Source: Niveispirillum sp943370215 (GTDB taxonomy: Bacteria; Pseudomonadota; Alphaproteobacteria; Azospirillales; Azospirillaceae). From it: DNA of 64,000 nt. The stretch is taken from contig CALRQC020000001.1 in NCBI GenBank assembly GCA_943370215.1, positions 186,001 through 250,000 on the forward strand, given 5' to 3'. Every line of letters begins with the position of its first letter. Positions within the stretch are counted from its first letter, which is position 1. The translations under genes and the position numbers were made by a program. The notes under the pieces were generated by a model. It saw nothing but the letters and a program-made list of their open reading frames with translations. It made no database searches and was not told the origin of the DNA. This document shows, piece after piece, positions 35,552 to 44,491 of this stretch.

Positions 35552-36067
35552 GTGGCGGTACCGCAGAATAAGCGTGAATTGCTTGATGCCATTGGTCGTG
35601 GCTATCAGAAATTGGCGGACGATCTCAGCCGCGTCCCCCCCGAAAGTGCCCGTGATGCCACTCTTGCGGGCCATGCAAAGGGTACCTGGATGAGCGTTTC
35701 TGATCTGGTCGCGTACCTGATCGGCTGGCATCTTCTGGTGCTGAAATGGTGTGACGCCAAGGCGCATGGCCGGCCGGTCGACTTCCCGGAGACCGGCTAC
35801 AAATGGAACGAGCTTGGGCGCCTAGCACAGAAATTCTATGCCGACCATCGGGACATATCCTATGTCGATCTGCTGCGGCAGCTCGCGGATGTGCATTCCC
35901 GCATCGTGGCGCACGTCGAACAGGAAACGGACGCCGCGCTCTACGGTACCCCTTGGTATGGGAAATATAGCCAGGGCCGGATGATTCAACTCAATACCGC
36001 GTCGCCTTACAGCAATGCGCGGGGGCGACTGCGCGCATGGAAGAAGGCCGGTGCTGCGCCCCGCTGA
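35552..36067 (+). CDS. ClbS/DfsB-family four-helix-bundle protein
   Basis: The 171-residue protein begins VAVPQNKRELLDAIGRGYQKL and contains GTWMSVSDLVAYLIGWHLLVLKW. It also has a late NTASPYSNARGRLRAWKKA tail, the layout of the ClbS/DfsB (DUF1706) family. ClbS itself protects producers against colibactin; most relatives are uncharacterised. A GTG start at 35552 with AGGGGGA upstream fits the family N-terminus. An in-frame start 47 codons earlier adds unrelated sequence. It is divergent from the GH65 fusion gene. Confidence 0.72.
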   Translation: MAVPQNKRELLDAIGRGYQKLADDLSRVPPESARDATLAGHAKGTWMSVSDLVAYLIGWHLLVLKWCDAKAHGRPVDFPETGYKWNELGRLAQKFYADHRDISYVDLLRQLADVHSRIVAHVEQETDAALYGTPWYGKYSQGRMIQLNTASPYSNARGRLRAWKKAGAAPR

Positions 36068-36121
36068 TCGGATGCCCGCTTCAACGGCTTTCCCGGCGCC
36101 GCCGGGTTGGGGCAGGCGGGA

Positions 36122-36811
36122 TCATGCCGGCGCCGTTGGGGGGCGTGCGGCCTGCTTCCGCCGGCTGGTGCGTGCCCACATCATCCAACCCATGCCGATG
36201 GCCTGCAGAATCAGGCCGGGAATCACCATGATCAGGGTCGGGCCGACAGCGCCATTATCGATACCCAGGCGGAACTGATTGACGCTGAACAGGATCAGCC
36301 GGACCACCGGCATGATGATCCAGGCCAGATAGGGCAGGGCGACGACCAAGGTTGGACCACGCAGGGCGGGATCATGATGGCGCAGCAGCAAAACCAGCGT
36401 CGGCGTGATCAGCAGAAGCTGCGCCAGCATCGACAGGCTCAAGATCACGCCGATCAGTGGGCCGTAGGCAGTGGCGATGACCATCAGCATGATGATGGTG
36501 ACGGCCCCGACCAGCAGGCCGGGCCAGGCCCGTGACGGGCGGCCGAGAAACCGGCAATGACCGATATAATCCAGCAGCAGGCCCAGAAACATCAGCAGGA
36601 AACCCGGCAGGAACAGCAGGCGCAGCTCTGGCTGTGTGCCGACCAGATGCACGGCGGTACCGCTGGCCAGCACCATGCGGGCCAGTGCCCAGGTGCCCGC
36701 CCCGCGTAAATGCGGATTGCCCAGCCTGAAAAAGGCCAATAGCACGGCAGTGGCAAGCGCCACGGCCGTGATGTTCAGGAATAGCGGCGCCAGATTCAGA
36801 CTGGCCGGCAT
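36122..36811 (-). CDS. Seven-helix membrane protein resembling sensor half of GGDEF proteins
   Basis: The 229-residue protein starts MPASLNLAPLF with GGGAG upstream. It is almost entirely membrane helices (about seven), with an RGAGTWALARMVLASGTAVHLVG segment after the first helix. That pattern resembles the N-terminal membrane module of many alphaproteobacterial diguanylate cyclases. Here it ends with a short basic tail (ARTSRRKQAARPPTAPA) and no GGDEF, EAL or kinase domain. It could be a stand-alone sensor, a decayed cyclase or an unrelated membrane protein. Similarity is a memory-based judgement. Confidence 0.55.
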   Translation of the reverse strand: MPASLNLAPLFLNITAVALATAVLLAFFRLGNPHLRGAGTWALARMVLASGTAVHLVGTQPELRLLFLPGFLLMFLGLLLDYIGHCRFLGRPSRAWPGLLVGAVTIIMLMVIATAYGPLIGVILSLSMLAQLLLITPTLVLLLRHHDPALRGPTLVVALPYLAWIIMPVVRLILFSVNQFRLGIDNGAVGPTLIMVIPGLILQAIGMGWMMWARTSRRKQAARPPTAPA

Positions 36812-36980
36812 GAAGGCTCCCGCAGATAAGCACGCCGCCCGATCAGACCAATATCGGACGCCTTGCTTATGCCTACCCCGAAAGGATAGGAAAGTCAGCC
36901 ATTGTTCAGAAGCCTGGAGGCACAATGCCACACACCACGGGCCATGACCCGCGGTGCAATCCAGATTGGCCCACATAGGG

Positions 36981-37030
36981 GCTTTCGCCACAACCGGGGT
37001 GGCGGGTGCCGCCCCGGTTGTGGCGAAAGC
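36981..37030 (-). terminator. 19-bp stem directly after the pyruvate kinase stop
   Basis: GCTTTCGCCACAACCGGGG at 36981-36999 pairs perfectly with 37012-37030 across a 12-base loop. It abuts the pyk stop codon at 37031. No T-tract follows on the minus strand, so it may act as a terminator or as a 3'-end stabiliser. Confidence 0.65.
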
Positions 37031-38443
37031 TTAGATCTTGGCGACGCGCAGATTGTTGGTGCTGCCGGACTGGCCGAAGGGAATGCCGGCCACGATGACG
37101 ATGCGCTGGCCGCTTTGCGCGAAGTCGGACGTCACGGCCAGTTCCTTGGCGCGGGTCACCATTTCTTCGTAATTGCCGACATCGCCGGTCTGGATGGCGT
37201 GCGCGCCCCAGACCAGGGCCAGACGGCGGGCCACATCGGCATTGGGGGTGGCGGCCAGCACGGCCACGTCGGGCCGGTTGCGGGCGATACGGGCCACGGT
37301 ATTGCCGCTGGCGGTGAAGGCGAAAATGGCGGCGGCCTTGATGGTGTCGGCCAGATCGGCAGCCGCCCCGGCCACAGCATGGGACGGGGTGCTGTCCAGC
37401 TCCGGCTCCAGCGCCGTGACGATGGGGCGATAGGCGCTGTGCTTTTCGGTGGAGGTGATGATCCGGCTCATCATTTCCACCGATTCCACCGGATACTGGC
37501 CCGACGCGCTTTCCGCCGACAGCATCACCGCATCGGCGCCATCATAGACGGCGGTGGCGACGTCGGAGGCTTCCGCGCGGGTGGGGGTGGGGGCGGCCAC
37601 CATGCTGTCCAGCATCTGGGTGGCGACGATCACCGGCTTGGCGGCCAGACGCGCGGCGCGCACCAGTTCCTTCTGCCGGCCGGGCACCTGTTCGGGCGGG
37701 ATTTCCACGCCCAGATCGCCGCGCGCCACCATGATGGCATCCGACAGGCGGATGATATCGTCGATCTTTTCCAGCGCCTGCGGCTTTTCGATCTTGGCCA
37801 CCAGACCGGCGCGGTCGCCGATCAGGCCCTTGGCCTCCATCACGTCGGACGGGCGCTGCACGAAGGACAGCGCCACCCAATCCACGCCCAGCGACAGGCC
37901 GAATGCCAGATCGGCCCGGTCCTTTTCCGTCAGCGGCGACAGGTCCAGCGCCGTGCCCGGCAGGTTGACGCCCTTGCGGTTGGAAATGACGCCATCCACC
38001 ATCACTTCGGCGTCAATGGCATTGTCGGTGACGCCGCGCACGGTGACGCGCACCCGCCCGTCATCGATCAGCAGATCCTGGCCCGGCATGATGGCGGCGA
38101 AGATTTCCGGGTGGGGCAGGGGGATATTCTGCTTGGTCCCCGGCTCCTTGCCCAGAACGAAGCGCACCCGCTCCCCCTTCACCAGCTCTTCCTTGCCATT
38201 GACCAGGGTGCCGATGCGAATCTTCGGGCCCTGCAGATCCTGCAGGATGCCGATGGGGCGGCCGACTTCCTTTTCCAGGGCGCGGATGGCGGCATGGACC
38301 TTGGCATGGTCCTCATGCGTGCCATGGCTGAAATTCAGCCGGAACACATCGGCCCCGGCCAGGAACAGTTCGCGCAGCTTTTCCGGCGTATTGCTGGCCG
38401 GGCCGACGGTGGCGACGATCTTGGCGTGACGATGGCGACGCAT
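37031..38443 (-). CDS. pyk: Pyruvate kinase
   Basis: The 470-residue protein has all family motifs: AKIVATVGPAS, FRLNFSHGTHEDH, QDLQGPKIRIG, and the active-site block VAKIEKPQALEKIDDIIRLSDAIMVARGDLGVEIP. VATQMLDSM and AEASDVATAVYDGADAVMLSAESA follow. It makes ATP and pyruvate from phosphoenolpyruvate. The start MRRHRHAK has AAGGAAG upstream; an earlier in-frame ATG would add 24 unrelated residues. It appears monocistronic. Confidence 0.96.
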   Translation of the reverse strand: MRRHRHAKIVATVGPASNTPEKLRELFLAGADVFRLNFSHGTHEDHAKVHAAIRALEKEVGRPIGILQDLQGPKIRIGTLVNGKEELVKGERVRFVLGKEPGTKQNIPLPHPEIFAAIMPGQDLLIDDGRVRVTVRGVTDNAIDAEVMVDGVISNRKGVNLPGTALDLSPLTEKDRADLAFGLSLGVDWVALSFVQRPSDVMEAKGLIGDRAGLVAKIEKPQALEKIDDIIRLSDAIMVARGDLGVEIPPEQVPGRQKELVRAARLAAKPVIVATQMLDSMVAAPTPTRAEASDVATAVYDGADAVMLSAESASGQYPVESVEMMSRIITSTEKHSAYRPIVTALEPELDSTPSHAVAGAAADLADTIKAAAIFAFTASGNTVARIARNRPDVAVLAATPNADVARRLALVWGAHAIQTGDVGNYEEMVTRAKELAVTSDFAQSGQRIVIVAGIPFGQSGSTNNLRVAKI

Positions 38444-38562
38444 GGGGACGATGCTTCCTTCCTGAAACGGATTGGTGGCCGACGGGTACGGCCACTCGTT
38501 ATCCCTTTCTAGCACCGATCCGGGCGGATTTGATCCCCCAACATGCGGGATGGGGCAAAAAA

Positions 38563-38577
38563 TGTAACCCCATTACA
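38563..38577. promoter_or_regulatory. Palindrome TGTAA-CCCCA-TTACA upstream of pyk
   Basis: A perfect inverted repeat with five-base arms, 120 bp upstream of the pyk start and 54 bp after the helicase stop. It is operator-like in size. No regulator is suggested by neighbours. Confidence 0.3.
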
Positions 38578-38630
38578 AGAATCGGCGCTGGAAAGGGACG
38601 TAGCGTTTCAGGAAGCGGGCTGGCGGGGGC

Positions 38631-40082
38631 TTACCCCGCCGAGGGGCGGGGACCGCGCGGACCCCGCTGGGCATTGCCATTGCCAGCGCCGCTGGCGGCG
38701 ACCGGCTTGCCACCGGCACCACCGCCGCCACCGTTACCACGGTGCCGGCGACGGTTGCGGGCGGGATCGCCCTGCTTCTCGCCACCGGCTTCCTCTGCGG
38801 CGCGCGGGCCGGGTCGGGCCGGACGGGAGGCGTCGCCGCCACGGCCGGCGGCCGGTTTGGCCTGTCCCGGTCGGCCCGCATCCGGCCGGGGGCGGCGCGG
38901 GCGTTGCGGCTGGGCCGGCCGATCGGGTTTGGGTGTCGGCAGGGCGGCAGCGGCGGCCGGCAGCATCGTATCGGGGGCGATGGTCTGGCGTGTCAGCTTC
39001 TCGATGGCGCGCAGCAGCGGCCGCTCACCGGGGGTGACCAGAGAGACGGCGCGGCCTTCCCGACCCGCCCGGCCGGTGCGGCCGATGCGGTGCACATAGG
39101 CTTCGGCCACTTCCGGCAGGTCGAAATTGAACACATGGGTGACGCCATCCACATCAATGCCGCGCGCGGCAATGTCCGTGGCCACCAGGGCGCGGGTTTC
39201 GCCATCGCGGAAGGCGTTCAGCGCCCGTTCGCGGGCATTCTGGGACTTGTTGGCGTGATAGGCGGCAGCCTCGATCCCGGCGCCGGCCAGTTGGGCGGCC
39301 AGCCGGTTGGCGCCATGCTTGGTGCGGGTGAAGATGATCGCCCCCTTCACCGCCGGATCACGCAGCAGCGCCACCAGGGTGGGGGCCTTCTGCGTCGGTT
39401 CCAGCATGATGACGGACTGGGCGATCCGTTCCACCGTGGTGGATGGCGGCGTCACCTCCACCCGAACATGTTCGCGCAGCAGGCCGGCGGCCAGGGTGGA
39501 AACCTGATCGGGCATGGTGGCGGAGAAGAACATGGTCTGCCGCTTCTTCGGCAGGGCGGCGACGATCTTCTTCACCGCCGGCAGGAAGCCCATGTCCAGC
39601 ATCCGGTCGGCTTCATCCAGCACGAAATATTCCACCGCATCCAGCCGGCACTTGCCCTGTGCCATCAGGTCGATCAGGCGGCCGGGCGTGGCCACCAGGA
39701 TATCGATCCCGGCGGAGAGCTGGCGGATTTGCGGATTGATGGAAACGCCGCCATGCACGACGGCGATATTCTTGTCCAACTGGATGCCCAGCAGGTCGAA
39801 AACAGCGCTGACCTGGATACCCAGTTCGCGGGTGGGCACCACCACCAGGGCGCGCGGCGCACAGGGGCGTGCCCGGCCACCGCTATTGGCCAGTGCCTGC
39901 AGCACGGGCAGGGCGAAGGCGGCTGTTTTGCCGGTGCCCGTCTGGGCCAGACCCAGAACATCGCGCCCGGCCAGGGCTGCCGGCAGGGCGGCGGCCTGGA
40001 TGGGGGTAGGCTTGGAATAACCGGCGGCAATCAGACCAGCATTCAGGGGAGCCGTCAGGCCCAGCGTCGAGAAATCATCCAT
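38631..40082 (-). CDS. DEAD-box RNA helicase, RhlE type
   Basis: The 483-residue protein starts MDDFSTLGL. It has the Q motif (GYSKPTPIQ), motif I AQTGTGKT, VPTRELG, ATPGRLID, DEAD, SAT, ATDIAARGID and HRIGRTGR. From about residue 385 the C-terminus is a low-complexity tail rich in Pro, Arg, Ala and Gly (RRPRPDAGRPG, RRRHRGNGGGGG), probably an RNA-contacting extension. It unwinds RNA duplexes in ribosome assembly or decay. The start was chosen because upstream codons read as non-protein sequence; the ribosome site (AAGGA) is distant. Confidence 0.93.
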   Translation of the reverse strand: MDDFSTLGLTAPLNAGLIAAGYSKPTPIQAAALPAALAGRDVLGLAQTGTGKTAAFALPVLQALANSGGRARPCAPRALVVVPTRELGIQVSAVFDLLGIQLDKNIAVVHGGVSINPQIRQLSAGIDILVATPGRLIDLMAQGKCRLDAVEYFVLDEADRMLDMGFLPAVKKIVAALPKKRQTMFFSATMPDQVSTLAAGLLREHVRVEVTPPSTTVERIAQSVIMLEPTQKAPTLVALLRDPAVKGAIIFTRTKHGANRLAAQLAGAGIEAAAYHANKSQNARERALNAFRDGETRALVATDIAARGIDVDGVTHVFNFDLPEVAEAYVHRIGRTGRAGREGRAVSLVTPGERPLLRAIEKLTRQTIAPDTMLPAAAAALPTPKPDRPAQPQRPRRPRPDAGRPGQAKPAAGRGGDASRPARPGPRAAEEAGGEKQGDPARNRRRHRGNGGGGGAGGKPVAASGAGNGNAQRGPRGPRPSAG

Positions 40083-40242
40083 GGAGAACTGAAAATCCTT
40101 GTAAGCTCTGCCGGCCGCGCATGTCGCGGCCGCCCGGCTTCTTCGGGGCCGCCGGTGCCCATCCTCGCTGTATGCAGGCCATGGCGCCCCCAACACAAGC
40201 GGGCTTTCCGGCCCGCTGGCATGTGTGGAACGGCGGTAGGTG

Positions 40243-40701
40243 TTAACCCTTGCCCGTGGTGGATTGCTCAAGCGCCGCCGCCAGCCGCTTCAGCGTGCTG
40301 CGCAGTTCCACAATATCAGGCAGGTCCATGCCGGTGGCATGGCCGATTTCCAGCGGGATGCGGCGGGCCTTTTCCCGCATGGCGCGGCCCTCTTCTGTCA
40401 GGTCGATGCGCACCACCCGTTCATCGGCGGTGTCCCGCCGGCGGGTGACGATGCCCTGAGCTTCCAGCCGCTTCAGCAACGGGGTCAGGGTGGCGCTGTC
40501 CAGCCCCAGCCGCTCCCCCAATACCCGCACGGGCAGCCCGTCCCCCTCCCACAGCACCAGCATCACCAGATATTGCGGATAGGTCAGGCCCAGCGCATCA
40601 AGCCGGGGACGATAGGCCCGCGTCATGGCGTGGGACGCCGAATAGAGCGAGAAGCAAAGCTGCTCTGACAGCAACAAAGGGTCGCGGGCGTCGTTTTCCA
40701 T
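40243..40701 (-). CDS. ohrR: MarR-family organic hydroperoxide sensor OhrR
   Basis: The 152-residue protein has the OhrR N-terminus with a redox Cys at 16 (LSEQLCFSLYSASHAMTRAY), then YPQYLVMLVLWE. The MarR winged helix follows (VRVLGERLGLDSATLTPLLKRLEAQGIVTRRRDTADERVVRI). Peroxidation of the Cys releases DNA in this family. It is divergent from ohr with a palindromic operator between. The start MENDARD was chosen by family alignment; its ribosome site is weak. Confidence 0.92.
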   Translation of the reverse strand: MENDARDPLLLSEQLCFSLYSASHAMTRAYRPRLDALGLTYPQYLVMLVLWEGDGLPVRVLGERLGLDSATLTPLLKRLEAQGIVTRRRDTADERVVRIDLTEEGRAMREKARRIPLEIGHATGMDLPDIVELRSTLKRLAAALEQSTTGKG

Positions 40702-40817
40702 GGGATGGGTCGTTTCAAGGCTCGTCTGGTCAAGCCGACCATAACACGACTGCCGCCAAAGCGGCACCAGCATCAAAAACGCATAGCAAGCGATCTATTC
40801 GCGCCCGATCAAAATGC

Positions 40818-40848
40818 TTGCGAACGATCAATTATCGTGCGATCTATA
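40818..40848 (+). promoter_or_regulatory. ohr promoter with OhrR operator-like palindrome
   Basis: ACGATCAATTATCGT at 40824-40838 is a perfect palindrome with five-base arms, further flanked by CG pairs. It lies between a -35-like TTGCGA (40818-40823) and a -10-like TCTATA (40843-40848), so a bound repressor would block polymerase. A direct repeat GCGATCTAT occurs at 40790 and 40839. Confidence 0.6.
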
Positions 40849-40918
40849 TCCCATCAAACGGGGCGCGCTGCGGCGGTCCCACCGGCAACCGAAACAAGAC
40901 AGACCAGGAGATGTCATC

Positions 40919-41338
40919 ATGAAGATCCTTTATACTGCGACGGCCAAGGCAACCGGTGGCCGTGATGGCCGCGCCACCTCTGACGACGGCCTGCTGGATG
41001 TGGCGCTGGCCGCACCCAAGGCGCTCGGCGGGGCCGGTGGCGCCACCAACCCGGAACAGTTGTTCGCCGCTGGTTATTCGGCCTGTTTCATCGGCGCGCT
41101 GAAATTTGTCGGCGGGCGTGACAAGATCGCCGTGCCGGCCGATGTCTCCGTCACCGCCAATGTCGGCATCGGCCCGCGTGATGATGGTGAAGGGTTCGGC
41201 CTAGATGTGACGCTGAATGTCAGCCTGCCGGGTCTGGATGCCGCTGTGGCGGAGGATCTGGTGGCCCGCGCCCACAAGGTCTGCCCCTACAGCCACGCCA
41301 CCCGTGGCAACATCAATGTGACGACCAAGCTGGTCTGA
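40919..41338 (+). CDS. ohr: Organic hydroperoxide resistance protein Ohr
   Basis: The 139-residue OsmC/Ohr-family protein has both catalytic cysteines, C56 (GYSACFIGAL) and C122 (VCPYSHATRGN). It is the usual length and starts MKILYTATAKATGGRDG. It reduces organic hydroperoxides with dithiol cofactors. AGGAG lies eight bases before the ATG. It is divergent from its regulator ohrR and followed by a strong terminator. Confidence 0.96.
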   Translation: MKILYTATAKATGGRDGRATSDDGLLDVALAAPKALGGAGGATNPEQLFAAGYSACFIGALKFVGGRDKIAVPADVSVTANVGIGPRDDGEGFGLDVTLNVSLPGLDAAVAEDLVARAHKVCPYSHATRGNINVTTKLV

Positions 41339-41361
41339 TCCAAGCTTGCTACCCCGCAAAA

Positions 41362-41391
41362 CCCCCGTGGCGCCCGCCACGGGGGTTTTTG
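41362..41391 (+). terminator. Intrinsic terminator of ohr
   Basis: CCCCCGTGGC pairs with GCCACGGGGG across a four-base loop, followed directly by TTTTTG. Confidence 0.93.
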
Positions 41392-41533
41392 TCTTCACGA
41401 AACTGTCTTGGTCCCTGTGATAGCTCTGGGCTTTGCCGTTCAGGCAGCGTTCAGGCTGGCCCCGCCAGGATGCCGCCATCCAGACAGGGCCGGTCCCGGC
41501 CCCGGTTGATCGCATGAGACCAAGGAGTTGACG

Positions 41534-42895
41534 ATGAAGGCCCCCTCCGCCGCCCTGTTGACGGCGCTGCTGTTGCTCTCCGCCTGTTCACCGGAAAAGA
41601 AAGCGGAAGTGCCCCCGGCACCGCCCGCCAGTACAGCGCAGGCCGGACCGGGGACGGTGGCGGAAGTGGCGCCGGTGCTGGAGGTGGCCCCCGGCCAACC
41701 CGATGACGCACACAAGGGCGATGCCGACGACCCGGCCTTCTGGCTGAACCCCGCTGATCCGGCCAAAAGCCTGGTGATCGGCACAGTGAAGAATGCCGGC
41801 CTGCGCGTTTATGACCTGTCGGGCAAGCTGGTGCAGCGCCTCGATCCCATTGCCGATGGCCGTTACAACAATGTCGATGTCGCCTATGGGCTGAAGCGCC
41901 CGGATGGCAGCCGCATGGATATCGCCGTGGCCAGTGATCGGGGCGGCGACCGGCTGATCGTCTGGCGCATTGACCCGGCGGCCCCCGGCGGCCCGTTGGT
42001 CGATATCACCGACCTGTCACAGGGCCAGGTCTTCCCCACCCGCCGTGCGCCGGACGGTTCGGGGGAGGTGGAAAATCCCGTTACCGATCAGCACAGCGCC
42101 TATGGCCTGACGCTCTGGCATGACAAGGCCACCGATACGGTCAGCGCCATCATTGCCCAGCGCAAGGAAGGCCGGCTGGTGCAGCAGCGGCTGGTGGTGA
42201 AACAGGACGGCACGGTTGGCCATGAACGGGTGCGGGCCTGGGATTTCCCCTATAGCCACAAGGGCCAGGATCTGACGGCCAAGGATTGGTCGCCGCAATT
42301 CGAAGGGCTGGTGGTGGATGAGGAACGGTCGATCCTGTTCGCCGGGCAGGAGGATGTGGGTCTGTGGCGGGTGAACCTTGCCACCGGTGTGGCGGACGAC
42401 AAGCCCTTCTATGAAACCCGGGGGGCGACCGACAGCCCGTTCAACAATTCCGACAGCCGGGTGGTGCGGGATGTGGAAGGGCTGGCGCTGTATCGCGGGG
42501 CCAATGGTCAGGGCTATCTGGTGGTCTCCAGCCAGGGCAGTGCCCATGGCGATCATCCCAAGCCGGATGCTTCCGGGCTGGATGACACGTTCGCCGTGTT
42601 CGAACGCGGTGGGGATAACCGCTATCTTGGTTCCTTCCGCATCAAGGCCGCCAATGGCGTGGATGGGGTACAGGAATGCGACGGGGCAGAGATCGTCTCC
42701 TTCGTGCTGCCCGGATATCCGCAGGGCCTGCTGATGGTGCAGGATGGCTATAATGACGATCTGAACGGGATGAGCGGCAAACCCGCCTCCACCAATTTCA
42801 AGTTCGTTTCCTGGGCGGATGTGGTCAGCGCTTTCCCCGTACCACTGCCGGTGCAGCCGGGCGGGCATGACCCGCGGGCCGGTTTTGCGCCGTAA
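41534..42895 (+). CDS. Lipoprotein beta-propeller phytase
   Basis: The 453-residue protein has a lipoprotein signal peptide (LLTALLLLSAC, Cys 18). A six-bladed propeller follows with beta-propeller phytase features: DDPAFWLNPADPAKSLVIGTVKNAGLRVYDLSG, NNVDVAYGL, EGLVVDEE, and YLVVSSQGS plus late NFKFVSWADV. Acidic calcium-binding loops are visible. It should release phosphate from phytate outside the inner membrane. ATG at 41534 lies six bases after AAGGAG; a TTG two codons earlier is too close. It is flanked by terminators and so monocistronic. Confidence 0.92.
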   Translation: MKAPSAALLTALLLLSACSPEKKAEVPPAPPASTAQAGPGTVAEVAPVLEVAPGQPDDAHKGDADDPAFWLNPADPAKSLVIGTVKNAGLRVYDLSGKLVQRLDPIADGRYNNVDVAYGLKRPDGSRMDIAVASDRGGDRLIVWRIDPAAPGGPLVDITDLSQGQVFPTRRAPDGSGEVENPVTDQHSAYGLTLWHDKATDTVSAIIAQRKEGRLVQQRLVVKQDGTVGHERVRAWDFPYSHKGQDLTAKDWSPQFEGLVVDEERSILFAGQEDVGLWRVNLATGVADDKPFYETRGATDSPFNNSDSRVVRDVEGLALYRGANGQGYLVVSSQGSAHGDHPKPDASGLDDTFAVFERGGDNRYLGSFRIKAANGVDGVQECDGAEIVSFVLPGYPQGLLMVQDGYNDDLNGMSGKPASTNFKFVSWADVVSAFPVPLPVQPGGHDPRAGFAP

Positions 42896-42905
42896 AAATC
42901 ATACC

Positions 42906-42942
42906 AATCTCCCTTGATCGTGACCGATCCAGGGAGATTTTG
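42906..42942 (+). terminator. Intrinsic terminator of the phytase gene
   Basis: AATCTCCCT at 42906-42914 pairs with AGGGAGATT at 42931-42939, followed by a short T-run. Another long stem (CCAACCCGCCT at 43022 with AGGCGGGTTGG at 43047) lies further downstream. Confidence 0.8.
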
Positions 42943-43069
42943 CGTTCCCTCATGCGCCGGGCGGGCACTTCCGTGCCCTTGGCTTGCGCCGCACGCGCGG
43001 CGGGCCGGCGGTCGCCGGCCTCCAACCCGCCTAAAGGTCAACCTTAAGGCGGGTTGGTATCAGAAAGAA

Positions 43070-43093
43070 GGGGGCCGCGATTCGGCGGCCCCC
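43070..43093 (-). terminator. Terminator of the aminotransferase gene
   Basis: Read on the minus strand, GGGGGCCGC and GCGGCCCCC form a nine-base stem, starting 9 bases after the aminotransferase stop, followed by the pyrimidine-rich CTTCTTTCTG. Confidence 0.7.
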
Positions 43094-43102
43094 TATTAAC
43101 GC

Positions 43103-44272
43103 TCAGACGCAGGCCGCCACGGCCTGGGCAAAGCGGCTGGCGGTTTCCACCGTCAGCCCGGCAATGTTGATGCGGCCCGAACCGGCCATATAGACGGCAT
43201 GTTCGGTGCGCAGCCGGGCCACCACCGGCGGCGACAAGGGCAGCAGGCTGAACATGCCATGCTGTTCATTGACATGGGCCAGCGCCCCGCCATGGGCGGC
43301 CAGCGCCCGGCGCACGGCGCGCAGCCGGTCGCGCATCTGGTCCAGTTCCACCCTCCAGTCGGCGGTCAGGGCCGGATCGTCCAGCAGCAGGGCGATGGCG
43401 GCGGCGCCATGGTCGGGCGGCATGGACCAGTTGGCGCGGGCCAGCAGCAGCATGTTGGAATTCACCCGCTCCGCATCGGCGGCATCGGCCACCTGGGCGA
43501 ACAGGGCGCCGACCCGTTCCCGGTAGACGCCGAAATTCTTGTCGCAGGAATAGGCGACCAGCGCCTCCGGGCAGCGCTGCAGCACCAGCCGCACGCCGGC
43601 CGCATCCTCTTCCATCCCCTGGCCCAGCCCCTGATAGGCCAGATCCAGCAGGGGGAACAGGCCGCGCGCCTGCATCAGCTCGGCCACCGCCGCCCATTGC
43701 TCCAGGTTCAGGTCGGCACCGGTGGGGTTGTGGCAGCAACCATGCAGCAGCACCACATCCCCGGCCACCGCCTTGTCCAGGGCCGCCATCATCTCATCAA
43801 AGCACAGGCGCTGGCTGGCCACGTCGAAATGGCGGAACGTTTCCACCTTCAACCCGGCGGCCCCCATCACCGGCGGATGGTTGGGCCAGGTGGGCGTGCC
43901 GACAAAGACGCGGGCACCGGGACGCGAGGCGGCGATCAGTTCCGCCGCCAGCCGCAACGCGCCAGTGCCGCCCGGCGTCTGCACCCCGGTCAGCCGGGCG
44001 GCATCCACCGCCGTGCCAAAGGCAAGCTTGGCCATGTGGCGGGTGAAGGCAACGTTCCCTTCCGGCCCCAGATAGGACTTGCTGTCCTGGCTTTCCAGCA
44101 GGCGGCGTTCCGCCGCCTTGACCGAGCGCATCACGGGGGTGTGGCCATCATCATCACGATAGACGCCAACCCCCAGATCCAGCTTCTGCGGGCGCGGATC
44201 GTCGCGGTAAAGCCCGATCAGGGCCAGAAGCGCGTCAGCGGGCTGCGGGCGCAGCGGGGCGAAGAAGGACAT
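43103..44272 (-). CDS. Aromatic/aspartate-type amino acid aminotransferase (class I)
   Basis: The 389-residue protein aligns with TyrB/AspC. It shows LDLGVGVYRDDDGHTPVM, SYLGPEGN, QTPGGTGALRLAAEL and HGCCHNPTGADL. The PLP-binding lysine is K245 in SCDKNFGVYRERVG, and RINIAGL lies near the end. It transfers amino groups between aromatic amino acids or aspartate and 2-oxoglutarate. MSFFAPLRP was chosen as start by family length; an ATG five codons earlier is possible and neither has a strong ribosome site. Confidence 0.92.
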   Translation of the reverse strand: MSFFAPLRPQPADALLALIGLYRDDPRPQKLDLGVGVYRDDDGHTPVMRSVKAAERRLLESQDSKSYLGPEGNVAFTRHMAKLAFGTAVDAARLTGVQTPGGTGALRLAAELIAASRPGARVFVGTPTWPNHPPVMGAAGLKVETFRHFDVASQRLCFDEMMAALDKAVAGDVVLLHGCCHNPTGADLNLEQWAAVAELMQARGLFPLLDLAYQGLGQGMEEDAAGVRLVLQRCPEALVAYSCDKNFGVYRERVGALFAQVADAADAERVNSNMLLLARANWSMPPDHGAAAIALLLDDPALTADWRVELDQMRDRLRAVRRALAAHGGALAHVNEQHGMFSLLPLSPPVVARLRTEHAVYMAGSGRINIAGLTVETASRFAQAVAACV

Positions 44273-44491
44273 GGTTCGCAAAGCCATCCGTTTGGGGAGC
44301 AGGGAGCGGAATCATAGCCCCATCGGGCGGCAATTTCCCTGCGATATCGCCGGGAAACAGCCCTGTCCCCATCGCAAACCATCGCCCTTCCTGGGGAAAA
44401 TTGCGCAAGCGTCGCGCTTCTCCCAAGGAAGCGCTTGAAAGCGGGGCGGCCGCACTGGCACCTTCCGTTGTTGGGGTTATCGGGGGATAGC

